This document shows positions 38,156 through 46,717 of a stretch of DNA of 64,000 nucleotides, piece after piece. This stretch comes from Psychrobacter immobilis (GTDB taxonomy: Bacteria > Pseudomonadota > Gammaproteobacteria > Pseudomonadales > Moraxellaceae): NCBI RefSeq assembly GCF_904846225.1, contig NZ_CAJGZJ010000004.1:62001-126000 (forward strand), read 5' to 3'. A model generated the notes under the pieces. The model saw only the letters and a program-made list of their open reading frames with translations. It ran no database searches and was not told where the DNA came from. The translations under genes were made by a program, and so were the position numbers. Numbering within the stretch: the first letter of the stretch is position 1; each line of letters opens with the position of its first letter.

Positions 38156-39016
38156 CTAATCTTTATTTTCAACCACACCAATCATCACACCCATCTCTTT
38201 TTTATCGTGCTTATCAATACTGGGCGCATATAACGCTGACGCAATCCCGCCATCTAAGAATAGGGCGTTTTGGCAATGCAGCTCGTCCTTAAAAAGCGAT
38301 GCAAACTGATAAAACGTCACAGGCGCCTCGCTGCTGACAAATTGTATGCTGCCATCATCGCAAATACCTGCACCATTACGAATCTTAAGTGAGGTGCTAT
38401 CAGGGTCAAATTGTGGATGTATCTTATCATTAATGACCAGCATCGGGCCAGATTGAGTGGCATACCAAGGCTGTGCCTCACTGCTCTTAAGCTGATCGTC
38501 AAAGGCGTTGCTTTCCGTAATTTGCACCTTGCCCAATTTATCCCACCACATCACGCCGTTGGGTAATAAGTGAAAATTGCCACCGCCTTCTTTGAGATTT
38601 AGGGCGCGTTTTTCTTCACCTTCGATGACGGTATAGCCAATCGGTGCATACTTTTCATTATACATACCAGCATTCATAGCAAAGTTAAGCGTCTGATTGC
38701 TTGGCAAAGTCGTCAATAACGTATCAAAAGTAAGTAATGGCTGCGTACTATCGGGCTGCTGCCAAAACAATCTCAATGAATAGCGGTCATCCATCAAGGC
38801 TTGAGCACCAATGCTACAAACACTATAGGGAAATGGTGTCTCTTGAGTCTGACACGACCAGTCTTTTGTGTCGCTGCTAGAGACATCAGTACTTGCTGGC
38901 TGGCAAGCATTGACACTTAATAAGAGTAGGGCGACTGCTCCTAAAGGTAAGGGAAGAGCGAAATTTGGCATCAATGATGTATCTTTTATAGTATGGGGTG
39001 AGATATGAATGGTCAT
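38156..39016 (-). CDS. Phosphodiester glycosidase (NAGPA-domain) lipoprotein
   Basis: A 286-residue protein with a lipobox LLSVNAC (Cys about residue 38) and a NAGPA/DUF2233-like domain. Family landmarks are TLNFAMNAGMYNEKYAPIGYTV, then ATQSGPMLVINDKIHPQF, ICDDGSIQFVSS and ALFLDGGIASALYAP. Relatives cleave sugar phosphodiesters at the cell surface; a role in exopolysaccharide or teichoic-like polymer turnover is inferred. An internal ATG at 38971 would give a shorter, also valid, signal peptide. Confidence 0.85.
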   Translation of the reverse strand: MTIHISPHTIKDTSLMPNFALPLPLGAVALLLLSVNACQPASTDVSSSDTKDWSCQTQETPFPYSVCSIGAQALMDDRYSLRLFWQQPDSTQPLLTFDTLLTTLPSNQTLNFAMNAGMYNEKYAPIGYTVIEGEEKRALNLKEGGGNFHLLPNGVMWWDKLGKVQITESNAFDDQLKSSEAQPWYATQSGPMLVINDKIHPQFDPDSTSLKIRNGAGICDDGSIQFVSSEAPVTFYQFASLFKDELHCQNALFLDGGIASALYAPSIDKHDKKEMGVMIGVVENKD

Positions 39017-39043
39017 GGCTCAAGAATTTTTAGTCGCTAATTT

Positions 39044-40846
39044 TCAATCACTGCTAGGTGGAAATTCGCGAAAAGTATTGTTGACGTTACCGATTAGCTG
39101 GCCACCGCCAGAGATGCTCGCAAAGTTACCAAGGCTTTGTTCTGCTGATGCGGTCGTTTCTCTACCTTTATCTCGCGAGTCTTTATTATAAGCGATGAGG
39201 GCATCGTTATTGGCCAAAAAGCTATCAGGATTTGCCATGACCCACATCTGATTGAACACGTCGGCGCGGGCGCTACTATTAAGCAAAGCCCCTCTATCCG
39301 TGAAATAAAAGAATTTCGATAAGAGTTTTATTTGTCCATCATCGAGGCGACGAGCGATATGGTAAGGTTGCAATTGGCTTGGGTGTTGCAAACCGACTGC
39401 GCCGACGATACTGGCAAGCGATTTGAGCGTATTTTTATGGAAGCTTGCGACGCGCTCGGCCTTGCTTGGTACATCCAATGCCTTTTGACGATACGGATCT
39501 TGAGTGGCAACGCCAGTCGGGCAAGTATTGGTGTGACATGAGCGTGACTGAATGCAGCCAACAGCAAACATAAAGCCGCGTGCTGAATTGCACCAGTCTG
39601 CGCCCAAGGCAATCATACGGGCAATATCAAAACCAGAGACGATCTTACCGCTCACGCCAAGCTTGATTTTATCGCGAATGCCTGCACCCACTAATGTATT
39701 GTGTATTAATAAAAATCCTTCTACCATCGGCATACCGACGTTATCCATAAATTCGACAGGAGCGGCACCTGTACCGCCTTCTGCGCCATCGATGACGATA
39801 AAATCAGGATAATTATCGGCTTCTATCATCGCTTTCACAATGGCCATAAACTGCCAAGGCTGACCGACACAGAGTTTGAAGCCCACAGGTTTGCCGCCTG
39901 ATAGCTCGCGCAGTTGCTGCCAAAAAGCCACCATCTCGCGTGGCGTACTAAAAGCAGTATGCGAAGAAGGCGAGACGCAATCTTGTCCGAGTGGTACTTG
40001 ACGGGTGTCGGCGATTTCTTGGGTGATTTTGCTGGAGGGCAAGACGCCACCTTTACCAGGCTTGGCACCTTGTGACAGTTTGATTTCGATCATTTTTACT
40101 TGTGGATCAACCGCTTTTTCGGCAAACGACTGCGGGTCAAAGTTGCCATGGTCATCACGGCAACCAAAATAACCCGTACCCAGCTCCCAAATCAAATCCC
40201 CACCAAATTTACGGTGATAAGGACTGATTGCCCCTTCACCCGTGTCATGAGTAAAGCCACCTATTTTTGCACCTTGATTAAGCGCCATAATCGCATTAGC
40301 AGATAAGCTACCAAAGCTCATCGCCGAGATATTGAACACCGACATATCGTGCGGCTGCTGACATCGTTCACCGCCAACCATGATACGAAAATCTTGGTTT
40401 TCTAAAGGTTGACTAATCGTTGATTGCAAAAACCATTCTTTGCCATTGGTGTATAAATTATCTAGCGTACCGAAGGCGTTAGTGTCACTGACGTTTTTAG
40501 CACGTTGATAGATTAGCGCACGCTGCTGGCGTGAAAACGGTACTTGCTCTTTGTCATTTTCTAGTAAATATTGACGAATTTCAGGACGAAAATCTTCGAG
40601 TACGTAACGAATGTGTCCGGCAACTGGATAGTTTTTTAAAATAGCATGCTTTGATTGTATGACGTCATAAATCCCCAAGCATACCCCAAACCCTCCGATG
40701 ATAATCAACCACCAGTTTAGCAATAATAGACCTGCTAAAAATATTAATATGGCAGCGCCAAAGGTGCTATAACGCAGCAATAAGCCGACCAAATACGGAT
40801 AGTTGGTTTTAGGTTCAGGATTTAGATTGGTACGAGATTGGGCCAT
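39044..40846 (-). CDS. FMN-binding glutamate synthase-family protein
   Basis: A 600-residue protein with an N-terminal membrane hairpin (about residues 18-62) and a glutamate synthase central/FMN domain. Motifs include FNISAMSFGSLSANAIMALNQGA, HDTGEGAISPYHRKFGGDLIWELGTGYFGCR, KLSQGAKPGKGGVLP, FIVIDGAEGGTGAAP and CIQSRSCHTNTCPTGVATQDP (Cys cluster of the 3Fe-4S type). It lacks the amidotransferase domain, so it is not a full GltB. Its reaction is not established. ATG 40846 is chosen over a TTG at 40858. Confidence 0.9.
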   Translation of the reverse strand: MAQSRTNLNPEPKTNYPYLVGLLLRYSTFGAAILIFLAGLLLLNWWLIIIGGFGVCLGIYDVIQSKHAILKNYPVAGHIRYVLEDFRPEIRQYLLENDKEQVPFSRQQRALIYQRAKNVSDTNAFGTLDNLYTNGKEWFLQSTISQPLENQDFRIMVGGERCQQPHDMSVFNISAMSFGSLSANAIMALNQGAKIGGFTHDTGEGAISPYHRKFGGDLIWELGTGYFGCRDDHGNFDPQSFAEKAVDPQVKMIEIKLSQGAKPGKGGVLPSSKITQEIADTRQVPLGQDCVSPSSHTAFSTPREMVAFWQQLRELSGGKPVGFKLCVGQPWQFMAIVKAMIEADNYPDFIVIDGAEGGTGAAPVEFMDNVGMPMVEGFLLIHNTLVGAGIRDKIKLGVSGKIVSGFDIARMIALGADWCNSARGFMFAVGCIQSRSCHTNTCPTGVATQDPYRQKALDVPSKAERVASFHKNTLKSLASIVGAVGLQHPSQLQPYHIARRLDDGQIKLLSKFFYFTDRGALLNSSARADVFNQMWVMANPDSFLANNDALIAYNKDSRDKGRETTASAEQSLGNFASISGGGQLIGNVNNTFREFPPSSD

Positions 40847-40902
40847 GACAATACTCAACAGTGATACGTAAAGAATAAAAACGCAGTGATAAGAAAAAGC
40901 AC

Positions 40903-40951
40903 CAACTCAACTTAATAGCCACGTTAATGACATGGTTATTAAGTTGAGTTG
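40903..40951 (-). terminator. 15-bp hairpin downstream of rtcA
   Basis: CAACTCAACTTAATA (40903-40917) and TATTAAGTTGAGTTG (40937-40951) are exact complements. On the minus strand the hairpin is followed by GTGCTTTTTCTTA. It lies about 100 nt past rtcA and probably ends the rtc transcript. Confidence 0.7.
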
Positions 40952-41048
40952 AATGCTTAAATTTATTGCAGACATCATACACACATGATATCACTGCCTC
41001 AGTTTAATTGGGTAACAGTGTGCTAATGAGGTTGTAGACTTATCCATT

Positions 41049-42155
41049 TTAACTCGTAATTTTTACTAATATTTTATCATTATCAATCGCATCAAATTCA
41101 ATCTCAACAGGCAAAAACTGCTGAATCAACCAAGCTTGAGTCTCGGTATGACCGCTAATCGTACGTGCGCTAAACGTGCCGCCACCCGATAAAGCAATTG
41201 GTAATAGCAATTGATCGGTTAAATATTCATCGACCAGCGCGGTAGTATTGAACAAATAGCGCTTCACCAATCCTGCCAAGCGATTGCCCATTTTTTCAGC
41301 TGAGCTGCGTTTTTCTCCGAGCAACGTAAACATCTCTTGGTGATACTGTACATGAGCGGACAGGGCGTCAACGTTATGAGTGACCAGCGCATAGCAACTA
41401 TTGCCTTCACCAATGCCACTCAGTTTATCATTTTGAGTCGTTATCAGCGCCTCATCAATCCCTGCTTCAACCAATGCCGCTTGCGCGCTGGCAAGCTCGC
41501 GTTTGCAAATGTCATAATCTAAATTCAGATGGTTAGCGACCAGTTTTATACCAATAAGCTCACCGCGTTCAATGAGTGTTGGTGTGTCTGATTTGGCACG
41601 GCGCGTAAAAGGCATTATCGTCGCTTTAATCTCGCCACCACCAATAGGCGCAAAACCTGCTCGTTGACACTCAATATTAACTTGCATCTTTAATTTAGCA
41701 AGGGCAGGAACAAATGCTTGGGTTAAAAAATCCGTGGTTGGCGCGAGTGGATTGTGGGTGCCGCCTGTGATGGTCACAGTCGATGTTGCATGCTCATCAG
41801 CATTGGCAAAAAGCAGGGCAGGCAATAATGTTTGCAGCACGAGACTGGTACTACCTGCCGAGCCGATATCAAAGCTATAATCGCCCGATTTAACGGTATT
41901 GGGCGTAAAACTAAACATTGTGCTACCCAGATACGCGCCTGTCACCGTCGCGTCCGATATCTGCTGTGAGGCTGTCAAACACATCAAATGTTGGCGCAGC
42001 AATCCGGGTTTGGCGCGTCCAGCACGGATGTTGATTATCTCAATTGGCGTACCAGTCAGCATCGATAACGACAGGGCAGTACGGATAATTTGACCACCGC
42101 CTTCGCCAGTGTTGCCGTCGATTTTTAGAGTTTTGTTTTTTGTTATGATTGGCAT
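41049..42155 (-). CDS. rtcA: RNA 3'-terminal phosphate cyclase RtcA
   Basis: A 368-residue cyclase. The N-terminal GNTGEGGGQIIRTALSLSMLTG and INIRAGRAKPGL are diagnostic, ITGGTHNPLAPTTDF follows, and the C-terminal SGHTETQAWLIQQFLPVEIEF holds the His that is adenylylated. It converts RNA 3'-phosphates to 2',3'-cyclic phosphates, making ends suited to RtcB. It is separated from rtcB by about 3 kb, with a 420-nt leader of its own, instead of the usual direct rtcBA junction. Confidence 0.96.
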   Translation of the reverse strand: MPIITKNKTLKIDGNTGEGGGQIIRTALSLSMLTGTPIEIINIRAGRAKPGLLRQHLMCLTASQQISDATVTGAYLGSTMFSFTPNTVKSGDYSFDIGSAGSTSLVLQTLLPALLFANADEHATSTVTITGGTHNPLAPTTDFLTQAFVPALAKLKMQVNIECQRAGFAPIGGGEIKATIMPFTRRAKSDTPTLIERGELIGIKLVANHLNLDYDICKRELASAQAALVEAGIDEALITTQNDKLSGIGEGNSCYALVTHNVDALSAHVQYHQEMFTLLGEKRSSAEKMGNRLAGLVKRYLFNTTALVDEYLTDQLLLPIALSGGGTFSARTISGHTETQAWLIQQFLPVEIEFDAIDNDKILVKITS

Positions 42156-42575
42156 GACCGTTGTCTTTTTCTAGAGAGTGGTGTAGTCAGTTCTAAATAA
42201 AAAATGCAAATATGATAACGCGCCGTTAGGATAAGTTTTTCTGGCTTGCTGTGCCTATGTAGACAGAGGCTGCGAAAAATTTATCCCAATAGCGCGTTAT
42301 TTATTTTATAGTGAACTTCTTTAAAAATAAAATTGAAACCGACTATCAGTGTCTGGTGGTAAGGTCTAAATAGTGCATTGTGACTAGTGACGGGTACGGG
42401 GCATAAGTTGTAAAAAAAGCGTTTGCCCGCAACGCGTAGCAGCCACTACAGTATGTTTTCAACCCCCTGCTGTGGCGGTTTGGGGTCTGACACTCGCCCA
42501 GTCGGTTCCAAAAGGGTAATCTATGCGCTTAAAGCAAGCACATAGGAAATGCTAAAATTTGCGATAGAATAATCA
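42156..42575. other. 420-nt intergenic region with structured elements before rtcA
   Basis: No coding frame is seen. It contains the hairpin element copy 2 (42215-42300) and a GC-richer segment (about 42360-42540). In that segment GCCAC-TA-CAG (42442-42451) can pair with CTG-CT-GTGGC (42467-42476), and ACCCC faces GGGGT. At its far end the palindrome TAGAATAATCATTATTCTA (42565-42583) overlaps the DIP1984 gene's stop codon and may be a weak terminator. No second sigma54 promoter was found here. Confidence 0.55.
42215..42300. repeat. Dispersed hairpin element, copy 2
   Basis: An 86-nt element sharing its core with 3806-3879 (GGATAA-TTTTTCT, GCTTGCTG, GACAGAGGCTGCGAAAAA, TTATCC). Its outer arms ATAACGCGC (42215-42223) and GCGCGTTAT (42292-42300) are perfectly complementary but unrelated to the arms of copy 1. 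The whole can fold as one long interrupted hairpin. It lies 60 nt upstream of rtcA. Confidence 0.75.
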
Positions 42576-43034
42576 TTATTCTATTAGGTCAATTTGCCAG
42601 TTATTGGCTTGAATAACAATGTTAATCTTGCGAAGTTTCATCGCGATGTCATCGGCTTGCTTTTGTAAGCCTGCGACCGACACCATGACGTGCCACTTAA
42701 TCTCGCGAGGGCTATAGCGATCAACCTCGGTGTCCGTGGCTTCAATCGCCTCAATCAAGAGCTTATGACGCATCTCTAACGTATCACGTTCGATTAACAG
42801 TGTCAGTATCGACTGACCTTCATTGGTCTGAGCAATAGCGTTGGTACGATGAATACGCTCAATCAACACACTCAATTCGGTGATGATTTGGCTGGCATCG
42901 ATGATCAATGCGTTTGGGTCTTCATTTGGCGTATCGCCTTCTTGAACTTTGACATTGCTACGGATACGTCCTTTGATTTGCGCCAGCTTTTTTTGCATAT
43001 CGCTACGGATCAGCAGGGCTTCTGCGAGTTTCAT
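42576..43034 (-). CDS. DIP1984-family protein
   Basis: A 152-residue helical protein matching the DIP1984 (sometimes called septicolysin-like) family: MKLAEALLIRSDMQKKLAQIKGR, NVKVQEGDTPNEDPNAL, IERIHRTNA, and a C-terminal EIKWHVMVSVAGLQKQADDIA...QANW. It is probably coiled-coil. Function is unknown. A strong ribosome site (AAGGAAAA) precedes the ATG. It follows the broken gene by 21 nt, within the rtcB-rtcA interval. Confidence 0.85.
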   Translation of the reverse strand: MKLAEALLIRSDMQKKLAQIKGRIRSNVKVQEGDTPNEDPNALIIDASQIITELSVLIERIHRTNAIAQTNEGQSILTLLIERDTLEMRHKLLIEAIEATDTEVDRYSPREIKWHVMVSVAGLQKQADDIAMKLRKINIVIQANNWQIDLIE

Positions 43035-43055
43035 TTTTGTTTTCCTTGTTTTAAT

Positions 43056-43799
43056 TTATATTAGCTGTAAAACATATTCATAAGCATCCAACTGATCATC
43101 ATCTAACGAGTTAATGTCTTCAATTGCCAATAGGATTTTGTTTGAAAAACTATTAAATACCTCATCGGATAATGTCCAGTCAGTAAATTGTTTATCTAAA
43201 GCGTATGACGTCCAACCAGACTCATAATTCAAGTCTTTAAAGCGAAACCACAGCATAGTTGCATAGTCATATAGTGCTTTAGGATAATCAACTGCTTGTC
43301 TCCAGATATCGAATAAAAAATCAATATTCAATCCTGCTTCATACCACATAAAAATAAGCTCGTCTGCTTGGAAGTGCTTATCCCTTTCAATAATTGTTTT
43401 TTTGAAGTGTAGCTCGGCAAACTCTCTAATAAGGTCGATCTCTTCTTTGCACCAATATGCCGTTTTATCAAAATGGCAAGTCTGAAAAGTAAATTCTGGT
43501 GGCTGCCTAACATACTCACTTGAAATATATAGCTCAATAATTCTAGGCAGTAGATATTTGGCTTCTGGTATCAGAAATTCTGCTGAATATTTCGCAGCTT
43601 CTAAATACTCATTTACTACAGATCAACTCAGTTCTCTCAATGGAACATTTAAAATCTCTTCTATACTCTCTTTTGATAGACAGCATCCTGTACAAACACC
43701 TTTAACCTCATCAATAGAGTAGCTCGAGAAGACGTCGTAAATAGTAGCAATCAACTTATCCATTTGTAGCACTATGTTTTGTTGATTTAGTTCATTCAC
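43056..43799 (-). pseudogene. Unknown gene interrupted by an in-frame TGA
   Basis: Reading from a GTG at 43799 (GAGGTG about 5 nt upstream) gives one continuous frame of 247 codons broken only by TGA at 43625-43623 (codon 59). Before it: a 58-residue piece with VCTGCCLSKESIEEILNVPL. After it: SVVNEYLEAAKYSAEFLI, then EAKYLLPRIIELYISSE and the rest down to 43056. Both halves look like one protein, and the C-x-x-C-C plus 'YLLPRIIEL' pattern resembles an uncharacterised family I associate with polymorphic-toxin neighbourhoods. Recent loss by point mutation, a sequencing error or stop read-through are possible. Shorter frames inside it are not separate genes. Confidence 0.75.
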
Positions 43800-43839
43800 G
43801 TTACACCTCGAATTCAGCCTTATGTTTGTTTTTTCTATA

Positions 43840-44071
43840 TGGTGGACATGACGGGAGTCGAACCCGCATCAATACAATAACTGCCGTTTTTAGTCGAACA
43901 GCCGAGATATCCCATTGGAAACGCGCGCCAGTGGTAGACCATTTGACATAGCCAGCACCTGCATCCACAACCGTACCGAGACTCCCACTTACGTATCGCA
44001 CCAGATTTTACTCTGACTACCTCTTTAATAATCATTTTTAGTAGCGGCGTTCCCTGTTTGCCAACATGCCC
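43840..44071 (-). ncRNA. tRNA/tmRNA-like RNA within the rtcB-rtcA interval
   Basis: The minus-strand 3' end (43870-43840) is a perfect T-arm: GCGGG, loop TTCGACT, CCCGT, then CATGTCC-A-CCA. This closely resembles the 3' end of Moraxellaceae tmRNA. A matching 5' acceptor strand GGGCATG lies at 44071-44065 and pairs over 7 bp with one G-U, giving a 232-nt unit. No ALAA-type tag frame or tmRNA D-loop signature is seen, so it is not a normal ssrA. Alternatives are an ssrA-derived integration-site fragment, a tRNA-mimic RNA such as the YrlA type linked to rtc operons elsewhere, or a chance 5' match. The segment looks more GC-rich than its neighbours. The 3' end is firm; the 5' limit is inference. 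Confidence 0.5.
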
Positions 44072-44179
44072 ATATTTTCTTATTAGTCGAGCATAGCTTA
44101 GTTCCTGCAACCCTAAAAAAATATCCTATGACTTTTATCAATGATTTCCAGCTTGTAACACATGGTTTTACCCTTTTTA

Positions 44180-44653
44180 TTAGTCGTAGCGAAGAAATAA
44201 TGGATTGTCAGCACTGTCCTCAACTAGCCATACTAAGCTTTTAGCTAAATCCATGATTTCAAAAAGCTGTATATCTCTACTGTTAAATTCAGCGTTTTGT
44301 CTTTTAAGATTAATGTAATTTGTTACTGTCACTTGCTTCAAATTCTCAACAAACAATTGCTTGTTTTCAATTTCGTACCAATCGTCAAATGCTTCATCAA
44401 AATTGGTATAAAATTGCTCAAAACGTTGTAAAATCGGACACGGGTTTGGTAAGTCCAGATAAAGCAAAAATAGTAATATATGCTCTACAAAACTCGATAA
44501 ACTATAAAAGAAGTAGGTATCAGTGCCTTGTGCAAACTTGAACTCAGCGCATGCCAGTCCCCAATATAAATCGTAATACTCTGAGCATAGATACTCTTCT
44601 TTTTCGCCAGAACGAAGCAGCGCAGTAGTTCTTTTTTCGTATTTATTTCTCAT
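44180..44653 (-). CDS. AT-rich hypothetical protein
   Basis: A 157-residue soluble, aromatic- and acid-rich protein, probably all helical (YYDLYWGLACAEFKFAQGT, FVEHILLFLLYLDL). No domain is recognised. It starts 24 nt after the preceding gene and so is in the rtcB transcription unit. Size, acidity and AT-richness resemble toxin-immunity proteins, but that is only an impression. Confidence 0.7.
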   Translation of the reverse strand: MRNKYEKRTTALLRSGEKEEYLCSEYYDLYWGLACAEFKFAQGTDTYFFYSLSSFVEHILLFLLYLDLPNPCPILQRFEQFYTNFDEAFDDWYEIENKQLFVENLKQVTVTNYINLKRQNAEFNSRDIQLFEIMDLAKSLVWLVEDSADNPLFLRYD

Positions 44654-44677
44654 AAAAAAGTCTCTAATTGAGATGCA

Positions 44678-45178
44678 CTAATCTGAGACGCCTAAATGTA
44701 TGAACAAAGCACCATTTTTGCCTTTAAAAGCAAAATCATGCCAATAAGCTTCATACCATTCGTCAGTTTCGATAGTTATTGAAATGACCTCTATAATTTC
44801 TAAAGCATCTCCTAAATCATCGCAGAAATTATTTATAAAATCTTCTCTTGAAGTAAAATCGAATAAGGTAAAACTACTATTAATCTCTTGCAACTTATCA
44901 TCAGAGTGTGAAGAGTTTTTATCAGTTAGAACATATTCAAACAACCACTCTTGTAGTGTTTCAGAAAATTCATCACGCCAGTTTTCTACAGGTTTTGAAT
45001 GAACAGTAGCATTGGGATACCAATGTTTTAAATGACTTGTAGCTAAATTTTTGAGGTCATCGTTACCTGTTAAGATTTCAATAGTAAAATCATATCCATG
45101 ATTCGTTTTACTATTAACCCATTGAAACGCTTCTAATATACCGTTCAATTTACCAATTTTATAATCATAGTTATTCAT
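44678..45178 (-). CDS. AT-rich hypothetical protein directly after rtcB
   Basis: A 166-residue acidic soluble protein with no recognised domain (ends ...DFAFKGKNGALFIHLGVSD). A good ribosome site (GAGGATAAG) and a gap of only 10 nt to rtcB place it in the rtcB operon. A role linked to RNA repair is possible by position; a passenger immunity-type gene is equally possible. Confidence 0.72.
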   Translation of the reverse strand: MNNYDYKIGKLNGILEAFQWVNSKTNHGYDFTIEILTGNDDLKNLATSHLKHWYPNATVHSKPVENWRDEFSETLQEWLFEYVLTDKNSSHSDDKLQEINSSFTLFDFTSREDFINNFCDDLGDALEIIEVISITIETDEWYEAYWHDFAFKGKNGALFIHLGVSD

Positions 45179-45188
45179 ATTCTTATCC

Positions 45189-46421
45189 TCACCCCTTCAC
45201 ACAAACCACCTGCCGCAAGGTATGCACCACTTCTACCAAGTCGCTTTGCGCATTCATCACGTCATCAATATTTTTATAGACTGCTGGAATCTCATCAATC
45301 ACTTCTGCGTCTTTGCGACATTCCACGCCCTCAGTCTGCGCGATTTGATCGGCTACTGTAAATACTTTTTTGGCCTCAGTACGTGACATGATACGACCTG
45401 CGCCATGCGAGCAAGAGCAAAATGATTCCTCATTACCTTTTCCGCGCACGATAAAGGATTTTGCGCCCATCGACCCCGGAATGATACCGTATTCACCAAC
45501 GCGGGCACGTACTGCGCCTTTGCGTGTGACGAAGATTTCCTCGCCGTAGTGCTCTTCTTTTGCCACATAGTTGTGATGACAGTTGACTGCTTTTACGGCC
45601 GCATCAAACGGTTTAGGTACGATTTGACGAAGTGCTTTGATGGCTTTTTCCATCATGATTTCACGGTTTTTAAAGGCGAAACGTTGCGCCCAACCAACGG
45701 CAAACCAATAGTCATCAAAGTGTTCTGTCCCTTCAGCAAAGTAAGCCAAATCTTTATCAGGCAGATTAATAAACCACTTACGCATATCCTCGCGCGCCAA
45801 CTCAATGAAGTAGCGACCGATGGCATTACCCACGCCGCGCGAGCCTGAATGCAACATGATCCATACTTGATTGGTCTCATCAAGGCACACTTCTACAAAA
45901 TGATTGCCTGTACCCAGCGTTCCCAAATGATTCAGATTATTAGTGTTTTTAAGTTTCGGGTGCTTTTGGGTTATATAATTAAAATCATCAACCAGCGTTC
46001 CCCAGCCATCCTTGACCGTATTATCAGGATTTGTCCACGCACCGACATCACGACGTGAACCGCGTCCACGGGTTTTGCTACGACCATGCGGAATGGCTTT
46101 TTCAAGCTCGGTACGGAGACCGCGCAAGTTATCGGGCAAATCATCAGCGGTCAGTGTGGTTTGTACCGCCATCATACCGCAGCCGATATCAACACCGACA
46201 GCAGCGGGGATGATCGCTTCTTTGGTGGGCAATACGGTGCCAATAGTCGCGCCAATCCCGACATGCACATCAGGCATCACCGCGAGCCACTTATAGATAA
46301 ATGGCATCTGTGAGGCTTTGATCAATTGATCGTGTGCTTTTGGATCAACGGGCACGCCCTTAGTCCAAAGTCTAATCGGAGCTCCACCGTCTTGAATGAT
46401 GTTATGAGTGGTTGGTTGCAT
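45189..46421 (-). CDS. rtcB: RNA-splicing ligase RtcB
   Basis: A 410-residue GTP/Mn2+-dependent RNA ligase. Metal and guanylate motifs are visible: VMPDVHVGIGATIGTVLP, VGVDIGCGMMAVQT (metal Cys), LGTGNHFVEVC, HSGSRGVGNAIG, VNCHHNYVAKEEH, GSMGAKSFIVRG and the guanylylated His in CSCSHGAGRIMSR. It joins 2',3'-cyclic phosphate ends to 5'-OH ends. ATG 46421 has AAGGAGA 6 nt upstream; the ATG at 46439 would place that site inside the gene. It is read from a sigma54 promoter at 46484-46500. Confidence 0.96.
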   Translation of the reverse strand: MQPTTHNIIQDGGAPIRLWTKGVPVDPKAHDQLIKASQMPFIYKWLAVMPDVHVGIGATIGTVLPTKEAIIPAAVGVDIGCGMMAVQTTLTADDLPDNLRGLRTELEKAIPHGRSKTRGRGSRRDVGAWTNPDNTVKDGWGTLVDDFNYITQKHPKLKNTNNLNHLGTLGTGNHFVEVCLDETNQVWIMLHSGSRGVGNAIGRYFIELAREDMRKWFINLPDKDLAYFAEGTEHFDDYWFAVGWAQRFAFKNREIMMEKAIKALRQIVPKPFDAAVKAVNCHHNYVAKEEHYGEEIFVTRKGAVRARVGEYGIIPGSMGAKSFIVRGKGNEESFCSCSHGAGRIMSRTEAKKVFTVADQIAQTEGVECRKDAEVIDEIPAVYKNIDDVMNAQSDLVEVVHTLRQVVCVKG

Positions 46422-46483
46422 GGCTCTTCTCCTTGGCATTATAAAATGTATTGGTTATCAAAATTAATTCTTACTTCATATAG

Positions 46484-46500
46484 TGCTAAGAGCGTGCCAA
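46484..46500 (-). promoter_or_regulatory. Sigma54 (-24/-12) promoter of rtcB
   Basis: On the minus strand TTGGCACGCTCTTAGCA reads -24 TTGGCACG, 4-nt spacer CTCT, -12 TAGCA. This matches the consensus YTGGCACGN4TTGCW with one mismatch. It lies about 63 nt upstream of the rtcB ATG, and the partner activator RtcR is encoded 2 kb away. Confidence 0.85.
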
Positions 46501-46717
46501 GTTTTGATTATTTATATAATTATTATTTAAGATGTTGATTTTAAATGAATAAATATCTGTACGAAGGAAGAGTTAAGGAGTAATGAGGTGAGATTATTAT
46601 ATTTAATTATAGTCAATATTCTATAAAAATAGTTTTTTATATAATTTAACTTTAAATTAAAGATGTATACTCCTACTTTTGAAAAACCTATTCTAAAAAT
46701 ATGCTATCAAATAAATC

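Noticed and set aside
43328..43537. 69-codon minus-strand open frame
   Set aside because: Out of frame with the longer interrupted gene at 43056-43799, whose frame gives the more protein-like sequence on both sides.
44035..44065. Possible tmRNA tag: GCA AAC AGG GAA CGC CGC TAC TAA just after the 5' acceptor strand
   Set aside because: It starts like a tmRNA tag (Ala-Asn) and ends in a stop, but lacks the ALAA-type ending and is far too close to the 5' end for a normal tmRNA.
43801..44110. Two overlapping minus-strand open frames across the tmRNA-like segment
   Set aside because: They end in the T-arm/CCA region and read like translations of a structural RNA, with no domain and no ribosome site. 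A decayed toxin gene was considered but not supported.
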